Below are positions 55,427 to 64,000 of a DNA stretch of 64,000 nt, one piece after another (positions within the stretch are counted from its first letter, which is position 1; the number at the start of each line of letters is the position of its first letter). Made by a program: the position numbers and the translations under genes. This DNA comes from Chitinimonas sp. BJYL2. Lineage in GTDB: Bacteria; Pseudomonadota; Gammaproteobacteria; Burkholderiales; Chitinimonadaceae. The notes under the pieces are model-generated. The model was not told where the DNA came from, ran no database searches, and worked only from the letters and a program-made list of their open reading frames with translations. The stretch is from assembly GCF_027257935.1 (NCBI RefSeq), contig NZ_JANZKW010000001.1, positions 124,001 to 188,000 of the forward strand, read 5' to 3'.

Positions 55427-56155
55427 ATGACTTACTGCGTTGCCATGCGGCTCGATGCCGGCCTGATGTTTGCCTCGGATACCCGCACCAATGCGGGCGT
55501 GGATCACATTGCCAGTCACGGCAAAATGCATATTTTCGAGGTGCCGGGCCAACGCCTGATCGTGCTGCTGAGCGCCGGCAACCTGGCCACGACCCAGAGT
55601 GTGGTGAGCCTGCTGCGTCAGCGGCTAGGCAGGGATGCCGTCAACCTGCATAACGTTGCCACCCTTTACGACGCCGCCCAGCTGGTCGGCAGCACACTCA
55701 AGGAAGTCGTGGCGCGCGATGCCAGCGAGCAACAATCGCAAGGCGTGGATTTTGGTGCCAACTTCATTGTGGGCGGACAGATCCAGGGCGAGGCACCGCG
55801 GCTGTTCCATGTCTACCCGCAAGGCAACTTCATCGAAGCCTCGGGCGATACGCCTTACCTGCAGATCGGCGAATCCAAGTACGGCAAACCCATCATCGAC
55901 CGCGTGATCCGCCCCGATACCCCGCTGGCAGAGGCCGCCAAATGCACGCTGATCTCCTTTGATTCGACAATACGCAGCAACCTGTCGGTCGGCCTGCCCA
56001 TCGACATGCTGATCTACAACGCCGGCAGCTTTGCCCCAGCCAAGCCCCATCGCGTGGACGGTGACGACCCCTATTTCAACAAGTTGCGCAAAGGTTGGAG
56101 TGAAGGCCTGCGCCGCGTTTTCGCCAGACTCCCCGATGCAGACTGGTTTGATTGA
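55427..56155 (+). CDS. Proteasome-like Ntn hydrolase (Anbu-type)
   Basis: A 242-residue proteasome beta-subunit homologue. After Met removal Thr1 would be the nucleophile (MTYCVAM), with Asp17 in FASDTRTNAG and Lys32 in SHGKMHIFE at the positions equivalent to the proteasomal Thr1/Asp17/Lys33 set. Central segments NFIVGGQIQGEAPRLFHVYP and PYLQIGESKYGKPIID are typical of Anbu. Anbu forms non-standard helical or ring assemblies and its substrate is unsettled. It is last in the operon, 103 bases after the transglutaminase gene. Confidence 0.92.
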   Translation: MTYCVAMRLDAGLMFASDTRTNAGVDHIASHGKMHIFEVPGQRLIVLLSAGNLATTQSVVSLLRQRLGRDAVNLHNVATLYDAAQLVGSTLKEVVARDASEQQSQGVDFGANFIVGGQIQGEAPRLFHVYPQGNFIEASGDTPYLQIGESKYGKPIIDRVIRPDTPLAEAAKCTLISFDSTIRSNLSVGLPIDMLIYNAGSFAPAKPHRVDGDDPYFNKLRKGWSEGLRRVFARLPDADWFD

Positions 56156-56292
56156 GCGCTCCGCGCGCTGGGGCGCATCGCCAGGCAGGACGGCGCATCA
56201 GTACACTTTCTTGCACCGCCGTACTGGGAACAATACGCAACGTCCGTCGATCCATTTATCAGCGGCAGTCAATTATCTTCATCGCTTCGTTT

Positions 56293-56298
56293 TATATT
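56293..56298 (+). promoter_or_regulatory. Possible -10 element upstream of potF-like gene
   Basis: TATATT (56293-56298) lies in an AT-rich stretch of the 235-base gap after the Anbu gene. The -35 is unclear. Otherwise the gap holds a GC-rich segment without recognisable elements before AGGAG at the gene start. Confidence 0.35.
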
Positions 56299-56390
56299 GT
56301 TGACAGCCACACCGGGGGCGGGCCCGCACTCCGGTGGCATGGCCAAACACAGCGGGCCGTACTACCAGATCAACAACCCAGGAGAATTCG

Positions 56391-57494
56391 ATGGTTGCAG
56401 TGCGCAAGCTGAAGCAGGCCCTGGCAGTAGCGGGTCTTTGCAGTGTTGCCGTGGCCGCCAGTGCTGCCGGCAAGCTCAATGTCTACAACTGGAACGATTA
56501 CATCGCCGACGACACCATCGGCAATTTCCAGAAGAAGTTCGACGTCAAGGTGAAGTACGACGTCTACGACAGCAATGAGGTCCTGCAAGCCAAGCTGATG
56601 ACGGGCCGCTCGGGCTACGACATCGTCGTGCCCTCGCTCGAATTCGCCGCCCGCCAGGTCAAGGCCGGCATCTACCAGAAGCTCGACAAGTCCAAGCTGC
56701 CGAACTACGTCAACCTCGACAAGACCATCCTCGAAAAGCTCAAGGTTGCCGATCCGACCAACGAGTATCTGGTGCCCTATATGTGGGGTACGACCGCTTT
56801 CGGTATCAACGTCGACAAGGTCAAGAAGGCCCTGGGCAATGAGCCCATGCCGGCCGATGCCTGGGAGCTGCTGTTCAACCCCAAGTACACCAGCAAGCTC
56901 AAAGGCTGCGGTATTTCCTACATGGATACGGGTAGCGACATCTACTCCATGGTGAACATCCACTTGGGCCGTGATGCCAACGACACCTCGGATGCGGCAC
57001 TCAAGGCCGCCAACGAAGCGCTGGCCAAGGTGCGCAAGGACATCCGCGTGTTCAACTCCTCGCCGATCGATCTGCTCGCCAACGGTGACGTATGCGTGGC
57101 CATGGCTTTCAATGGCGACGTGTACATCGCCCGTGACCGCGCCGTCGAAGCCAAGAACGGCCAGAAGATTGACTATGTGGTTCCCGCCAAGGGCACCATC
57201 GTGTGGGTCGACAACATGGCTATCCCCAAGGATGCCAAGAACATCGAGAACGCCCACCACTGGATCAACACGATTCTTGACCCCAAGGTCGCGGCTGCCA
57301 TTTCCAACAAGGTCAGCTACGCTAACCCCAACACCGCTGCCAAGCCTTTTGTTGACCCCGAACTGGCCAAGGACACCAAGGTGTTCCTGACACCGGAAGT
57401 ACTGGCCAAGATGCAGGCCAAGATGCCGCTGGACACTGCTGCCCAGAAGCGCGTCAACAGCTACTTCAACAAGTTCAAGACCAACAAGAAGTAA
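56391..57494 (+). CDS. Polyamine ABC transporter periplasmic binding protein (PotF/SpuD/SpuE-like), copy 1
   Basis: A 367-residue binding protein. The signal peptide (to about AASAA at residue 25) is followed by KLNVYNWNDYIADDTI, a polyamine-binding motif. YMWGTTAFGIN, YMDTGSDIYSMVN and IVWVDNMAIPKDAKN are family-typical. At the position where SpuE has Trp and SpuD Phe, this copy has Trp, hinting at a spermidine preference (inference). AGGAG precedes the ATG. It is probably the receptor for PotGHI, although that operon is over 13 kb away. Confidence 0.93.
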   Translation: MVAVRKLKQALAVAGLCSVAVAASAAGKLNVYNWNDYIADDTIGNFQKKFDVKVKYDVYDSNEVLQAKLMTGRSGYDIVVPSLEFAARQVKAGIYQKLDKSKLPNYVNLDKTILEKLKVADPTNEYLVPYMWGTTAFGINVDKVKKALGNEPMPADAWELLFNPKYTSKLKGCGISYMDTGSDIYSMVNIHLGRDANDTSDAALKAANEALAKVRKDIRVFNSSPIDLLANGDVCVAMAFNGDVYIARDRAVEAKNGQKIDYVVPAKGTIVWVDNMAIPKDAKNIENAHHWINTILDPKVAAAISNKVSYANPNTAAKPFVDPELAKDTKVFLTPEVLAKMQAKMPLDTAAQKRVNSYFNKFKTNKK

Positions 57495-57519
57495 GGCTTC
57501 TTGCGTAGTGAACAGCCGG

Positions 57520-57552
57520 TGACAAGGGGGCAGCGTGGCTGCCCCCTTGTCA
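57520..57552. repeat. Perfect 15-bp intercistronic hairpin between tandem binding-protein genes
   Basis: TGACAAGGGGGCAGC (57520-57534) and GCTGCCCCCTTGTCA (57538-57552) pair perfectly with a 3-base loop. It has no T run, so it is more likely a 3'-end stabiliser or partial attenuator than a full terminator. Confidence 0.8.
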
Positions 57553-57588
57553 TGGCACTCCCGGCATTGCCGGACTCAAGGAGAACGC

Positions 57589-58677
57589 ATGACTCATTAC
57601 CGAATGCTGACACTGGCCCTGCTGGGCACCCTGTCACTGGCCGCCTCCGCCGCCGGCAAGCTCCATGTCTACAACTGGAATGACTACATTGCCGACGACA
57701 CCGTCGCGAGCTTCGAGAAGCAATTCGACGTCAAGGTGAAGTATGAAACCTATGACAGCAACGAAGTGCTGCAGACCCGGCTGATGAGCGGGCGTACTGA
57801 TTACGATATCGTGGTGCCCTCGCTGGAGTTCGTGCCACGGCAGATTGAAGCCGGCATTTACCAGAAGCTCGACAAGCGCAAGCTGCCCAACTACGTGCAT
57901 CTGGACAAGCGCCTGCTGGCCAAGATGCAGTCCATCGATCCGGGCAATGCCTACATGATCCCCTATATGTGGGGCACCACCGCCTTTGCGATCAATGTGA
58001 ACAAGGTACGTCAGGCACTGGGTAAGGAAGCCATGCCGGCGGATCGCTGGGAGCTGCTGTTCAACCCCAGGTACACCAGCAAACTGAAGCGCTGCGGGAT
58101 CGCCTATATGGACACCGGCAGTGAGGTGTACGCGATGGTCAACCTGTATCTGGGGCGCAGCGCCAGTGATCTCTCGGATACCGCACTGCAGGCCGCCAAC
58201 GCCACACTGGCCGGTGTACGCAAGGACATCCAGACCTTCAATGCCTCGCCGATCGACTTGCTCGCCAAGGGGTCGGTATGCATTGCCATGGTGCACAGCG
58301 GTGATGCCTATATGGCGATGGACCGCGCGGCCGAAACAAAAAGCCAGCAGGTCATCGAGTATCAGCTGCCCGCCAGAGGGGCCATCGTCTGGATCGACAG
58401 CATGGGTATCCCCAAGGATGCCAAGAACGTCGATAACGCCCATCGCTGGCTCAACATGATGCTGGACCCCAAGGTTTCGGCCAGTATTGCCAATGCGGTG
58501 CGCTATGCCACTCCGAACGTGAGCGCCCGCCCCCATCTGGACCCGGATCTGGCCAAAGACGACAAGATCTTCCTGCCGCCAGAACTGCTCGCCAAGATGC
58601 AGACCAAACAGCCGATCGATGCGATGACGCAGATCAGGGTGAACAGCTACTTCAATATGTTCCGATCCGGAAAATAG
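57589..58677 (+). CDS. Polyamine ABC transporter periplasmic binding protein, copy 2
   Basis: A 362-residue paralog of the preceding gene, about two-thirds identical by eye with no obvious gap in the mature domain (KLHVYNWNDYIADDTV, YMWGTTAFAIN, IVWIDSMGIPKDAKN). The signal peptide differs. GGAG precedes the ATG. The pair probably arose by tandem duplication. Differences such as NM to SM next to the specificity Trp, and other changed residues in the ligand cleft, may reflect divergent polyamine preference. A strong terminator follows. Confidence 0.92.
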   Translation: MTHYRMLTLALLGTLSLAASAAGKLHVYNWNDYIADDTVASFEKQFDVKVKYETYDSNEVLQTRLMSGRTDYDIVVPSLEFVPRQIEAGIYQKLDKRKLPNYVHLDKRLLAKMQSIDPGNAYMIPYMWGTTAFAINVNKVRQALGKEAMPADRWELLFNPRYTSKLKRCGIAYMDTGSEVYAMVNLYLGRSASDLSDTALQAANATLAGVRKDIQTFNASPIDLLAKGSVCIAMVHSGDAYMAMDRAAETKSQQVIEYQLPARGAIVWIDSMGIPKDAKNVDNAHRWLNMMLDPKVSASIANAVRYATPNVSARPHLDPDLAKDDKIFLPPELLAKMQTKQPIDAMTQIRVNSYFNMFRSGK

Positions 58678-58694
58678 CGGCATCGAATCCCGAC

Positions 58695-58724
58695 AAACAG
58701 GTGGCCATGGCCACCTGTTTTTTT
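58695..58724 (+). terminator. Terminator after second binding-protein gene
   Basis: AAACAGGTGGCCA and TGGCCACCTGTTT are perfectly complementary across 58695-58720, and T continues to 58724. It is nearly bidirectional in symmetry. Confidence 0.93.
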
Positions 58725-59167
58725 GAGTCGGCAAACGCAAACCGCACCACCTGCAAGTTCACCCTGCCCCTGGCAGGAGCACCTCCCGAATCCAGACCAG
58801 ACCCTCTCCAGCCAGCCACCGCCATCCCGGCCACCCTTGCGCGCTTGCCGCAGCCTCAGCCATTGCGGCCCCTGCCCAGCGTGCGCAGCGGCCTTCATCA
58901 CGATGGCAAGTTGTCAAAATCCAACATCCGGGCAAGCCAGTCCACTGGCGGATTTGCCCCCGATTGTCGCCCACGGAAAGGCAACTTGTTGCAACGCAAG
59001 ATACCCGCCCTCGCGCACCGCCCGTAGAGTCAATCAAGGTGGAGAAAACCCACCCTCCAGACCTCACCGGGAACCCGCCAGCAAGGCTGGTTCAAGAGGT
59101 CTAGGAGGCCAGCACCGACCCCGCAAGACGGTGGTCGGCAAGGTCATCAGAATCGGAGCGGACACCC
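58725..59167 (+). ncRNA. Gene-free leader with predicted structured 5' region
   Basis: This gap contains no supported coding sequence. The last 130 bases show nested complementary segments: GGTGG (59038-59042)/CCACC (59050-59054); CCTCCAGACCT (59054-59064)/AGGTCT plus GGAGG (59097-59108) with one bulged A; inner CCAGC (59078-59082)/GCTGG (59086-59090); and CCGACC (59115-59120)/GGTCGG (59133-59138). This looks like a folded mRNA leader, but I do not recognise a riboswitch class. Confidence 0.45.
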
Positions 59168-60562
59168 ATGAAAAAAGACCACTCGCCGGCCTGGCCGGCA
59201 CGCTGCATCACCCTCGCCCTGCTGGGCGCGACGGCCCAGGCCAGCCCCTTGCTGGTGCAAAGCGACACCTGGTTCAAAACCAGCACGGCTGATTCGGCTT
59301 CGCTACCGGCGGCCAGCAAATGTCTGGTCACGGCCGGCACACGGCTTGAAGCCAATGGCGCCACCAGCCCCGCCAGCAATCATTACCAGGTCACCCTCTC
59401 TGCGGCACCGGCCGGTTGCGCCTTCAGCAGCGGCTATTTCTACAGTGCCCATGTGAGCTGGCACAACTGGCTCACCGGCCCCCTGGCGGTCGACACGCCC
59501 GTACCCAAGAGCGAGCTCAGCGCCTTCAATGCCGGCTATGGCGGATACCCGATCTGGAAAAGCAATAACCCCGAGAAATATTCCGGCACGGGCTGGCTGA
59601 TGCAGAACGGCCGCGCCGATGCGGCGCGCGGCGGCAGTGCCACGCCCATCAGCGGCTGTACCAATGCCTATACCTTCCACATCAACAACACCGGGCGTAC
59701 TGCCTATGTGCACCTGATGGCCAGCAACCCCAATGGCAGCGCACTCACGCTCAACGCCAAGGGATCGATGTACAGCAATACCGAAAAACCCCTGACCGGC
59801 AAGGCCGCAGGCCAGAGCTACTTTGTGGCCAAGGATTGGCTCAACGGTACATTCCGCACCAACATCAGCAACCGGAGCGTGAACGCCTACACCGCCACCG
59901 AGATCGCCAAGGTCACCGCCAATGTGAACAACATGATCGACGGCCGGTTCGAAGTCTGCACTGATCGCTCGGTGTACCTTTACACCGTGGTGACCTACAG
60001 CGGTACCACCACGGATGCGATCAATGCCACCCAGGGTGCTGCCGCCCCCGGTGAGATCTACTCCCCGGGCCCGGGCAAGTTTGGTCGGGAGGCCGGCATC
60101 TATGCGGCGTCAGTCGTGGGCGGGACCAGCGAAGTGATCCTGCCGGCTTCCGGCAAGTATCTGGGTCTCGCGTTCAACACCACCGCCAAGGGCGCCGGTC
60201 TGCAGGAACAGACCCAGCCCGCCACGATGCGGCTGGCCGATTCGTCCGAGCGCACCTACGGCAACTACGGGCACAAGTACGATGTCACCGTGCGCATGCG
60301 CAATAACGACAGCTATGCCAAAACAGTGAGGCTGTCGTTCGCGTCGAGCTTCACGGGCAGCACTGACACTCCCTCTTTCACCTTCAACTCACCCGCCAAG
60401 CTCAACGGCACCGCCATCGACCTGTGGACCACGCCCACCAAGCCCAGGCAGACACTGGGGACCTGGACCATCGGGGCCAACAGCTACTTCGATGCGCGCC
60501 TGACCACCTTTATCGCCGGTCTCGGGGTGACCGACCAGCAACTGGTGGTCGAGGTTCTCTAA
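59168..60562 (+). CDS. Secreted beta-rich protein with SH3-like N-terminal domain and DUF3370-like C-terminal part
   Basis: A 464-residue exported protein. The signal peptide (to about ATAQAS, residue 26) is followed by an SH3-like module (DTWFKTSTADSASLPAASK, then GTRLEAN, HYQVTLS and GCAFSSGYFYSAHVSW) found in other secreted bacterial proteins. The remainder is beta-rich with YAKTVRLSFASSF and NYGHKYDVTVRM, which resembles DUF3370-type proteins (tentative). No anchor is seen. It is preceded by a structured leader and followed by a 14-bp hairpin. Function unknown; binding or adhesion at the cell surface is possible. Confidence 0.78.
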   Translation: MKKDHSPAWPARCITLALLGATAQASPLLVQSDTWFKTSTADSASLPAASKCLVTAGTRLEANGATSPASNHYQVTLSAAPAGCAFSSGYFYSAHVSWHNWLTGPLAVDTPVPKSELSAFNAGYGGYPIWKSNNPEKYSGTGWLMQNGRADAARGGSATPISGCTNAYTFHINNTGRTAYVHLMASNPNGSALTLNAKGSMYSNTEKPLTGKAAGQSYFVAKDWLNGTFRTNISNRSVNAYTATEIAKVTANVNNMIDGRFEVCTDRSVYLYTVVTYSGTTTDAINATQGAAAPGEIYSPGPGKFGREAGIYAASVVGGTSEVILPASGKYLGLAFNTTAKGAGLQEQTQPATMRLADSSERTYGNYGHKYDVTVRMRNNDSYAKTVRLSFASSFTGSTDTPSFTFNSPAKLNGTAIDLWTTPTKPRQTLGTWTIGANSYFDARLTTFIAGLGVTDQQLVVEVL

Positions 60563-60567
60563 GCCGC

Positions 60568-60600
60568 TGACCGTGCTCCCCTCAACGGGGGGCACGGTCA
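60568..60600. terminator. Hairpin between convergent secreted-protein and ghrA genes
   Basis: TGACCGTGC (60568-60576) pairs with GCACGGTCA (60592-60600), continued by CCCC/GGGG, giving about 14 pairs with a 5-base loop. No T run follows on either strand; probably a factor-assisted or shared terminator. Confidence 0.6.
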
Positions 60601-60610
60601 CGGCCCGCCC

Positions 60611-61546
60611 TCAGTAACCGCTGTGGCGCCGCACCTCACCGGGCACGGTTTCCCCGCGCGCCAGGGCCCGCCACTTTGCTGCAATCTGCGCGACTGATTC
60701 CTCGGGTAGCGTCATGGCGGCGATATGCGGTGTCAGCACCACCTTGGGGTGGCGCCAGAACGGGTGCTCGGGTGCGGCCGGTTCATTGACCAGCACGTCA
60801 AGCCAGGCACCGCGCAGATGATCTCCCTCCAGGGCTGCCAGCAGCGCGGCCTCATCCACGGTTTCGCCACGGCCCGCATTGACCAGCGCACTGCCAGCGG
60901 GCAAACGGGCCAATCGCTCGGCGTTCAGCAGGCCTCGCGTCTGCGGTGTGTTCGGCAGCAGGTTGACGAGGATATCGGTACGGGCCAGCAGGGTAGCCAG
61001 CCCGGTATCGCCGTGATGACAGACCATCCCGTCAAGCGTACGTGGGGTGCGGCTCCAGCCCGCCACATCGTAGCCCATGCCCCGCAAGGCGCGCGCAACC
61101 GCCCCGCCAATCTCGCCCAGCCCCAGCACACCCACCCGCGTCTGCGCGGCCAGCCGGAAAGGCTGCGGCTGCCAGCGCCCCTGCGCCTGCTGCGCGGCGT
61201 AGACATCGAATCCGCGCTGGAAGTGCAGCACGCCGGCCAGCACATACTCGATCATCTGCTGCGCCATGCCGGCATCGGTCAGGCGAATCAGCTGTACCTC
61301 GGGGGCGAGATCTTCACGGTCGAGGAAACGGTCCACCCCGGCGCCGAGCGCGAACACGGCCTTGAGCCTTGGAAAGCGGCCAAACAGGCCCGCTGGCGGT
61401 TGCCAGGCGGCGAGGTACTCCACCTTGGCATCGTCTACCGGCTCGTCACCGGCCGTTACGGTGCACTCGGGCAAGGCTGCCGTGAACAGGGCGCGCCAGA
61501 GTTCGATCTGGCGCGGGGTGTGGAGATGAAATAACGGTCGTGTCAT
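60611..61546 (-). CDS. ghrA: Glyoxylate/hydroxypyruvate reductase A (GhrA-like)
   Basis: D-isomer-specific 2-hydroxyacid dehydrogenase of 311 residues that reduces glyoxylate and hydroxypyruvate with NADPH. It has the Rossmann motif VGVLGLGEIGGAVARALRGMG and the Arg/Glu/His catalytic set in VNAGRGETVDEAAL, VNEPAAPEHPFW and LTPHIAAMT. The start MTRPLFHLHTPRQ was chosen for family length. Confidence 0.93.
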   Translation of the reverse strand: MTRPLFHLHTPRQIELWRALFTAALPECTVTAGDEPVDDAKVEYLAAWQPPAGLFGRFPRLKAVFALGAGVDRFLDREDLAPEVQLIRLTDAGMAQQMIEYVLAGVLHFQRGFDVYAAQQAQGRWQPQPFRLAAQTRVGVLGLGEIGGAVARALRGMGYDVAGWSRTPRTLDGMVCHHGDTGLATLLARTDILVNLLPNTPQTRGLLNAERLARLPAGSALVNAGRGETVDEAALLAALEGDHLRGAWLDVLVNEPAAPEHPFWRHPKVVLTPHIAAMTLPEESVAQIAAKWRALARGETVPGEVRRHSGY

Positions 61547-61568
61547 GCGTGTCCCTATCGTCCGCCAC

Positions 61569-61913
61569 TCAATCGCGGCCCAGCAACATACTCGACGCAA
61601 TCCAGCTGATCACGCTGTACACCATGGCGCCGATCACGGCCATGCCGAAGCTGCTGACGGCAAAGCCCTGCAGCACAGCCGCCACCAGCCAGAAGCAGAA
61701 GCCGTTGATGACAAAGGTGAACAAACCCAAGGTCAGCAGATTGACCGGCAAGGTCAGGATCAGCAGTACCGGGCGGATCAGCACATTGACGATGCCCAGC
61801 ACAAGCGCAATCAGCAGGGCGGATACGAATCCCTGCACCTGGATGCCGGGTAGCAGCCAGGTCACAAGCAAGAGGCTGACCGCATTGATCAGCCAGACGG
61901 CGAACAGGTTCAT
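61569..61913 (-). CDS. Phage holin family 4-like membrane protein
   Basis: A 114-residue protein with four hydrophobic helices ([22 protein letters not shown] first). It has the [33 protein letters not shown] pattern of the PF04020 'phage holin' family. These are common chromosomal proteins in bacteria without nearby phage genes, so a holin role is not implied. The start overlaps the cca stop by 4 bases, so it is coupled to cca. Confidence 0.9.
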   Translation of the reverse strand: MNLFAVWLINAVSLLLVTWLLPGIQVQGFVSALLIALVLGIVNVLIRPVLLILTLPVNLLTLGLFTFVINGFCFWLVAAVLQGFAVSSFGMAVIGAMVYSVISWIASSMLLGRD

Positions 61914-63136
61914 GTCGATTCCAGTGCAGGTTTGGTGACGGTTTTGATGGCCGCAATGCGCGCCTGACGCACGGCGTCGGGGATGGTGGTCTTGTCGGCC
62001 TGGGCCATGGCAATCGCGCCCGCATCCACACCCGCGGCAGCCACGCGGCACGCCTGCAGATAGGCGGCTTGCGGATAGGGCCGTTGAGCGAAACCGGTGC
62101 GCCCGCGTGCATCGGCTTCACAGGCATCGAGCAGACGCGTAAAGCGTTCCGGCTTGCGCAGGGCATCGCAGCGGCCGAGCAAATCCACCACGGTATCGGG
62201 CCGCAGCTCGAGTGCACGATGCACATTGGTGTGTTCGCGGCTCACCAGCACAGCCAGTTCGCGGCAATCGTTTGGGGCGCGCAGGCGCTCGCACAGCGCC
62301 TCCACCAGCGCCACGCCGCGGTGCTCGTGGGCGATATGGCGAGGCCACTCGGCCGGCGGTGTGGTGCCCTTGCCCAGATCGTGGCACAGGGCGGCAAAGC
62401 GGGTATCGAGCGGCCAGCCCTGTGCGGCCGCATGGTCCAGCACCAGCATCACATGCACGCCGGTATCGATTTCGGGGTGATGCTGTTCAGGCTGCGGCAC
62501 GCCCCACAGCGCGTCGAGTTCCGGCATCAGCCGGGCAAGTGCACCGCAATCGCGCAGTACCGCAAACATCCGCGAGGGCTGCGCCTCCATCAAACCCTTG
62601 GCCAGTTCAGCCCAGACGCGCTCCGCGACCAGATGATCGACCTCGCCCTCATCGACCATGCGGCGGCACAGCGCCTGCGTCTCACGCGCCACCTCAAAGC
62701 CGAAGCGTGCGGCAAAGCGTGCCAGCCGCAGAATGCGTACCGGGTCTTCAATAAAGGCTGGGCCTACATGGCGCAGTGTGCGCCGGGCAAGATCTTCCTG
62801 ACCGTGGAACGGATCGATCAGTTCGCCGTCTTCACTCTCGGCCATGGCGTTGATGGTGAGATCACGGCGCGCCAGATCGTCCTCCAGCGTCACATCGGGC
62901 GCGGCATACACGGTGAACCCTTTGTAGCCCCGGCCCGATTTGCGCTCGGTGCGGGCGAGTGCGTATTCCGCCTGCGTGTGCGGGTGCAGGAACACGGGGA
63001 AATCCTTGCCCACAGGCCGGTATCCGGCCGCCAGCATGTCTTCGACAGTCGCGCCGACCACCACGTAGTCGCGGTCCTTTACCGGCAAGCCCAGCAGTTC
63101 ATCGCGGACAGCGCCGCCGACGGTGTAGATCTTCAT
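61910..63136 (-). CDS. cca: CCA tRNA nucleotidyltransferase (multifunctional)
   Basis: Adds or repairs the CCA end of tRNAs. The 408-residue length with an HD domain indicates the multifunctional gammaproteobacterial/betaproteobacterial type. It has [23 protein letters not shown] (nucleotidyltransferase with DxD), [28 protein letters not shown] for the neck, and the HD phosphohydrolase motif [11 protein letters not shown]. The start [13 protein letters not shown] is chosen by family. It is divergent from cysK. Confidence 0.96.
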   Translation of the reverse strand: MKIYTVGGAVRDELLGLPVKDRDYVVVGATVEDMLAAGYRPVGKDFPVFLHPHTQAEYALARTERKSGRGYKGFTVYAAPDVTLEDDLARRDLTINAMAESEDGELIDPFHGQEDLARRTLRHVGPAFIEDPVRILRLARFAARFGFEVARETQALCRRMVDEGEVDHLVAERVWAELAKGLMEAQPSRMFAVLRDCGALARLMPELDALWGVPQPEQHHPEIDTGVHVMLVLDHAAAQGWPLDTRFAALCHDLGKGTTPPAEWPRHIAHEHRGVALVEALCERLRAPNDCRELAVLVSREHTNVHRALELRPDTVVDLLGRCDALRKPERFTRLLDACEADARGRTGFAQRPYPQAAYLQACRVAAAGVDAGAIAMAQADKTTIPDAVRQARIAAIKTVTKPALEST

Positions 63137-63243
63137 TGCCTTGCTATCTGGATAGGGTTTGCCGGCGATTGTAGCGCTTGCCGCCGCTTGGCCTAGAATC
63201 CTAGCCATCAACCCCACCAAGATACTTTCTGAGGAACGCCGCC

Positions 63244-64000
63244 ATGCGCATCGCCAAAGACATCACCGCCCTGATAGGCAATACACCGCTGGTGCAGCTG
63301 AACCGCGTCAGCGCCGGCCTGCCGGGCCGCATCGTGGCCAAGCTCGAATTCTTCAATCCCTCGCATAGCGTGAAAGACCGCATTGCCGGCAGCATGATCG
63401 ATGCCGCCGAAGCCAGCGGCGCTCTCAAGCCCGGCGACACGGTGGTCGAGCCGACCAGCGGCAACACCGGTATCGGCCTAGCCATGGTGTGTGCCGCGCG
63501 TGGCTACAAATGCGTGCTGACCATGCCGGAAACCATGAGCCGAGAACGCCGCGCCTTGCTGCGCGGCTACGGCGCGGAACTGGTGCTCACCCCCGGCCCC
63601 GATGGCATGGGCGGTGCCATCGCCAAGGCCAAGGCACTGGCCGAGGAGAACGGCTGGTTCATGCCGCAACAGTTCGAGAACCCGGCCAACCCCAAGATCC
63701 ACCGCGACACCACCGCCGAAGAAATCTGGCGCGACACCGACGGCCAGGTCGATATCCTTGTGGCCGGCATCGGCACCGGCGGCACTATCACCGGTGTGAG
63801 CGAGGTACTAAAAGCGCGCAAGCCGTCTTTCCGCGCGATTGCGGTGGAACCCGATGCCAGCCCCGTGCTCAGCGGCGGCCAGAAAGGCCCGCACCCGATC
63901 CAGGGTATCGGTGCCGGCTTTGTGCCCGGCGTGCTCAATACCGGCATCTATGACGAGGTGATGCGCGTCAGCAACGACAATGCTTTCACCACCGCGCGCC
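63244..64000 (+). CDS. cysK: Cysteine synthase, 5' part (window end truncates it)
   Basis: PLP-dependent O-acetylserine sulfhydrylase. The first 252 residues are visible: [13 protein letters not shown], the Schiff-base lysine in [15 protein letters not shown], the substrate loop [12 protein letters not shown] and [14 protein letters not shown]. The CysK versus CysM choice is not certain without the C terminus, although the length and motifs favour CysK. AGGA lies about 10 bases before the ATG. The gene is open past the window edge. Confidence 0.92.
   Translation, partial: MRIAKDITALIGNTPLVQLNRVSAGLPGRIVAKLEFFNPSHSVKDRIAGSMIDAAEASGALKPGDTVVEPTSGNTGIGLAMVCAARGYKCVLTMPETMSRERRALLRGYGAELVLTPGPDGMGGAIAKAKALAEENGWFMPQQFENPANPKIHRDTTAEEIWRDTDGQVDILVAGIGTGGTITGVSEVLKARKPSFRAIAVEPDASPVLSGGQKGPHPIQGIGAGFVPGVLNTGIYDEVMRVSNDNAFTTAR

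Noticed and set aside
58960-59140. Possible cyclic-di-GMP (GEMM) riboswitch, because of AAAGGCAAC and ACGCAAG near 58978-59000
   Set aside because: The conserved CCTAA and GGTAGC-GGGGTT parts of GEMM-I are absent, and the pairing does not fit.
61569-61913. Prophage remnant suggested by the holin-family protein
   Set aside because: No phage genes, integrase or attachment repeats nearby; this family is common on chromosomes.

Overview
The window looks like a high-GC betaproteobacterial chromosome segment, most likely from the Neisseriales (Chromobacteriaceae/Chitinibacteraceae relatives). The evidence is family content: an RlmD/FolB/PlsY block, a full chemotaxis operon with CheD and several chemoreceptors, Pseudomonas-like polyamine catabolism genes, and a proteasome-like Anbu locus. 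The species assignment is inference. Gene density is high. I see no rRNA, tRNA, CRISPR array, insertion sequence or prophage.

Layout. Positions 1-6.4 kb hold housekeeping genes (rlmD, folB, plsY), a chemoreceptor, and a LytS/LytR-type two-component pair. Positions 6.5-9.9 kb hold a thioredoxin-like ferredoxin gene divergent from clpB, which has a clear heat-shock promoter. Positions 10.1-18.9 kb hold a chemotaxis operon: receptor-like protein, cheY, cheA, cheW, receptor, cheR, cheD, cheB. Positions 19-25.3 kb hold a DUF885 peptidase, an OPT transporter and a dCache chemoreceptor. Positions 25.4-30.4 kb hold small and membrane proteins, then a TetR/tautomerase/Old Yellow Enzyme group with the same operator at two sites. 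Positions 30.5-34.6 kb hold a compact five-gene operon on the minus strand: thermostable-hemolysin-family protein, AMP-dependent ligase-like protein, heme-oxygenase-like diiron oxidase, short-chain dehydrogenase and TPR lipoprotein-like protein. This looks like an uncharacterised small-molecule pathway and is my leading candidate for a new system. Positions 34.7-39.7 kb hold assorted genes, including an RlmN-like radical SAM protein and a very long TolA/TonB-like protein.

Positions 39.8-50.3 kb form a polyamine island. The minus strand has ald, puuD, puuA, spuC and potGHI; the plus strand has puuR and an aldehyde dehydrogenase. Two tandem polyamine-binding-protein genes lie at 56.4-58.7 kb, separated from potGHI by about 13 kb. 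Together these genes can import putrescine/spermidine and degrade it either through gamma-glutamyl intermediates or by transamination to pyruvate; Ald could then recycle the alanine formed. Every gap between ald and potG contains a perfect or near-perfect hairpin.

Positions 50.3-56.2 kb hold the Anbu-type locus: circularly permuted ATP-grasp protein, alpha-E protein, transglutaminase and proteasome-like Ntn hydrolase, with two GNAT acetyltransferases inside the same overlapping operon. Positions 58.7-60.6 kb hold a secreted protein behind a leader that appears strongly structured. The window ends with ghrA, a holin-family membrane protein, cca and the 5' part of a cysteine synthase gene.
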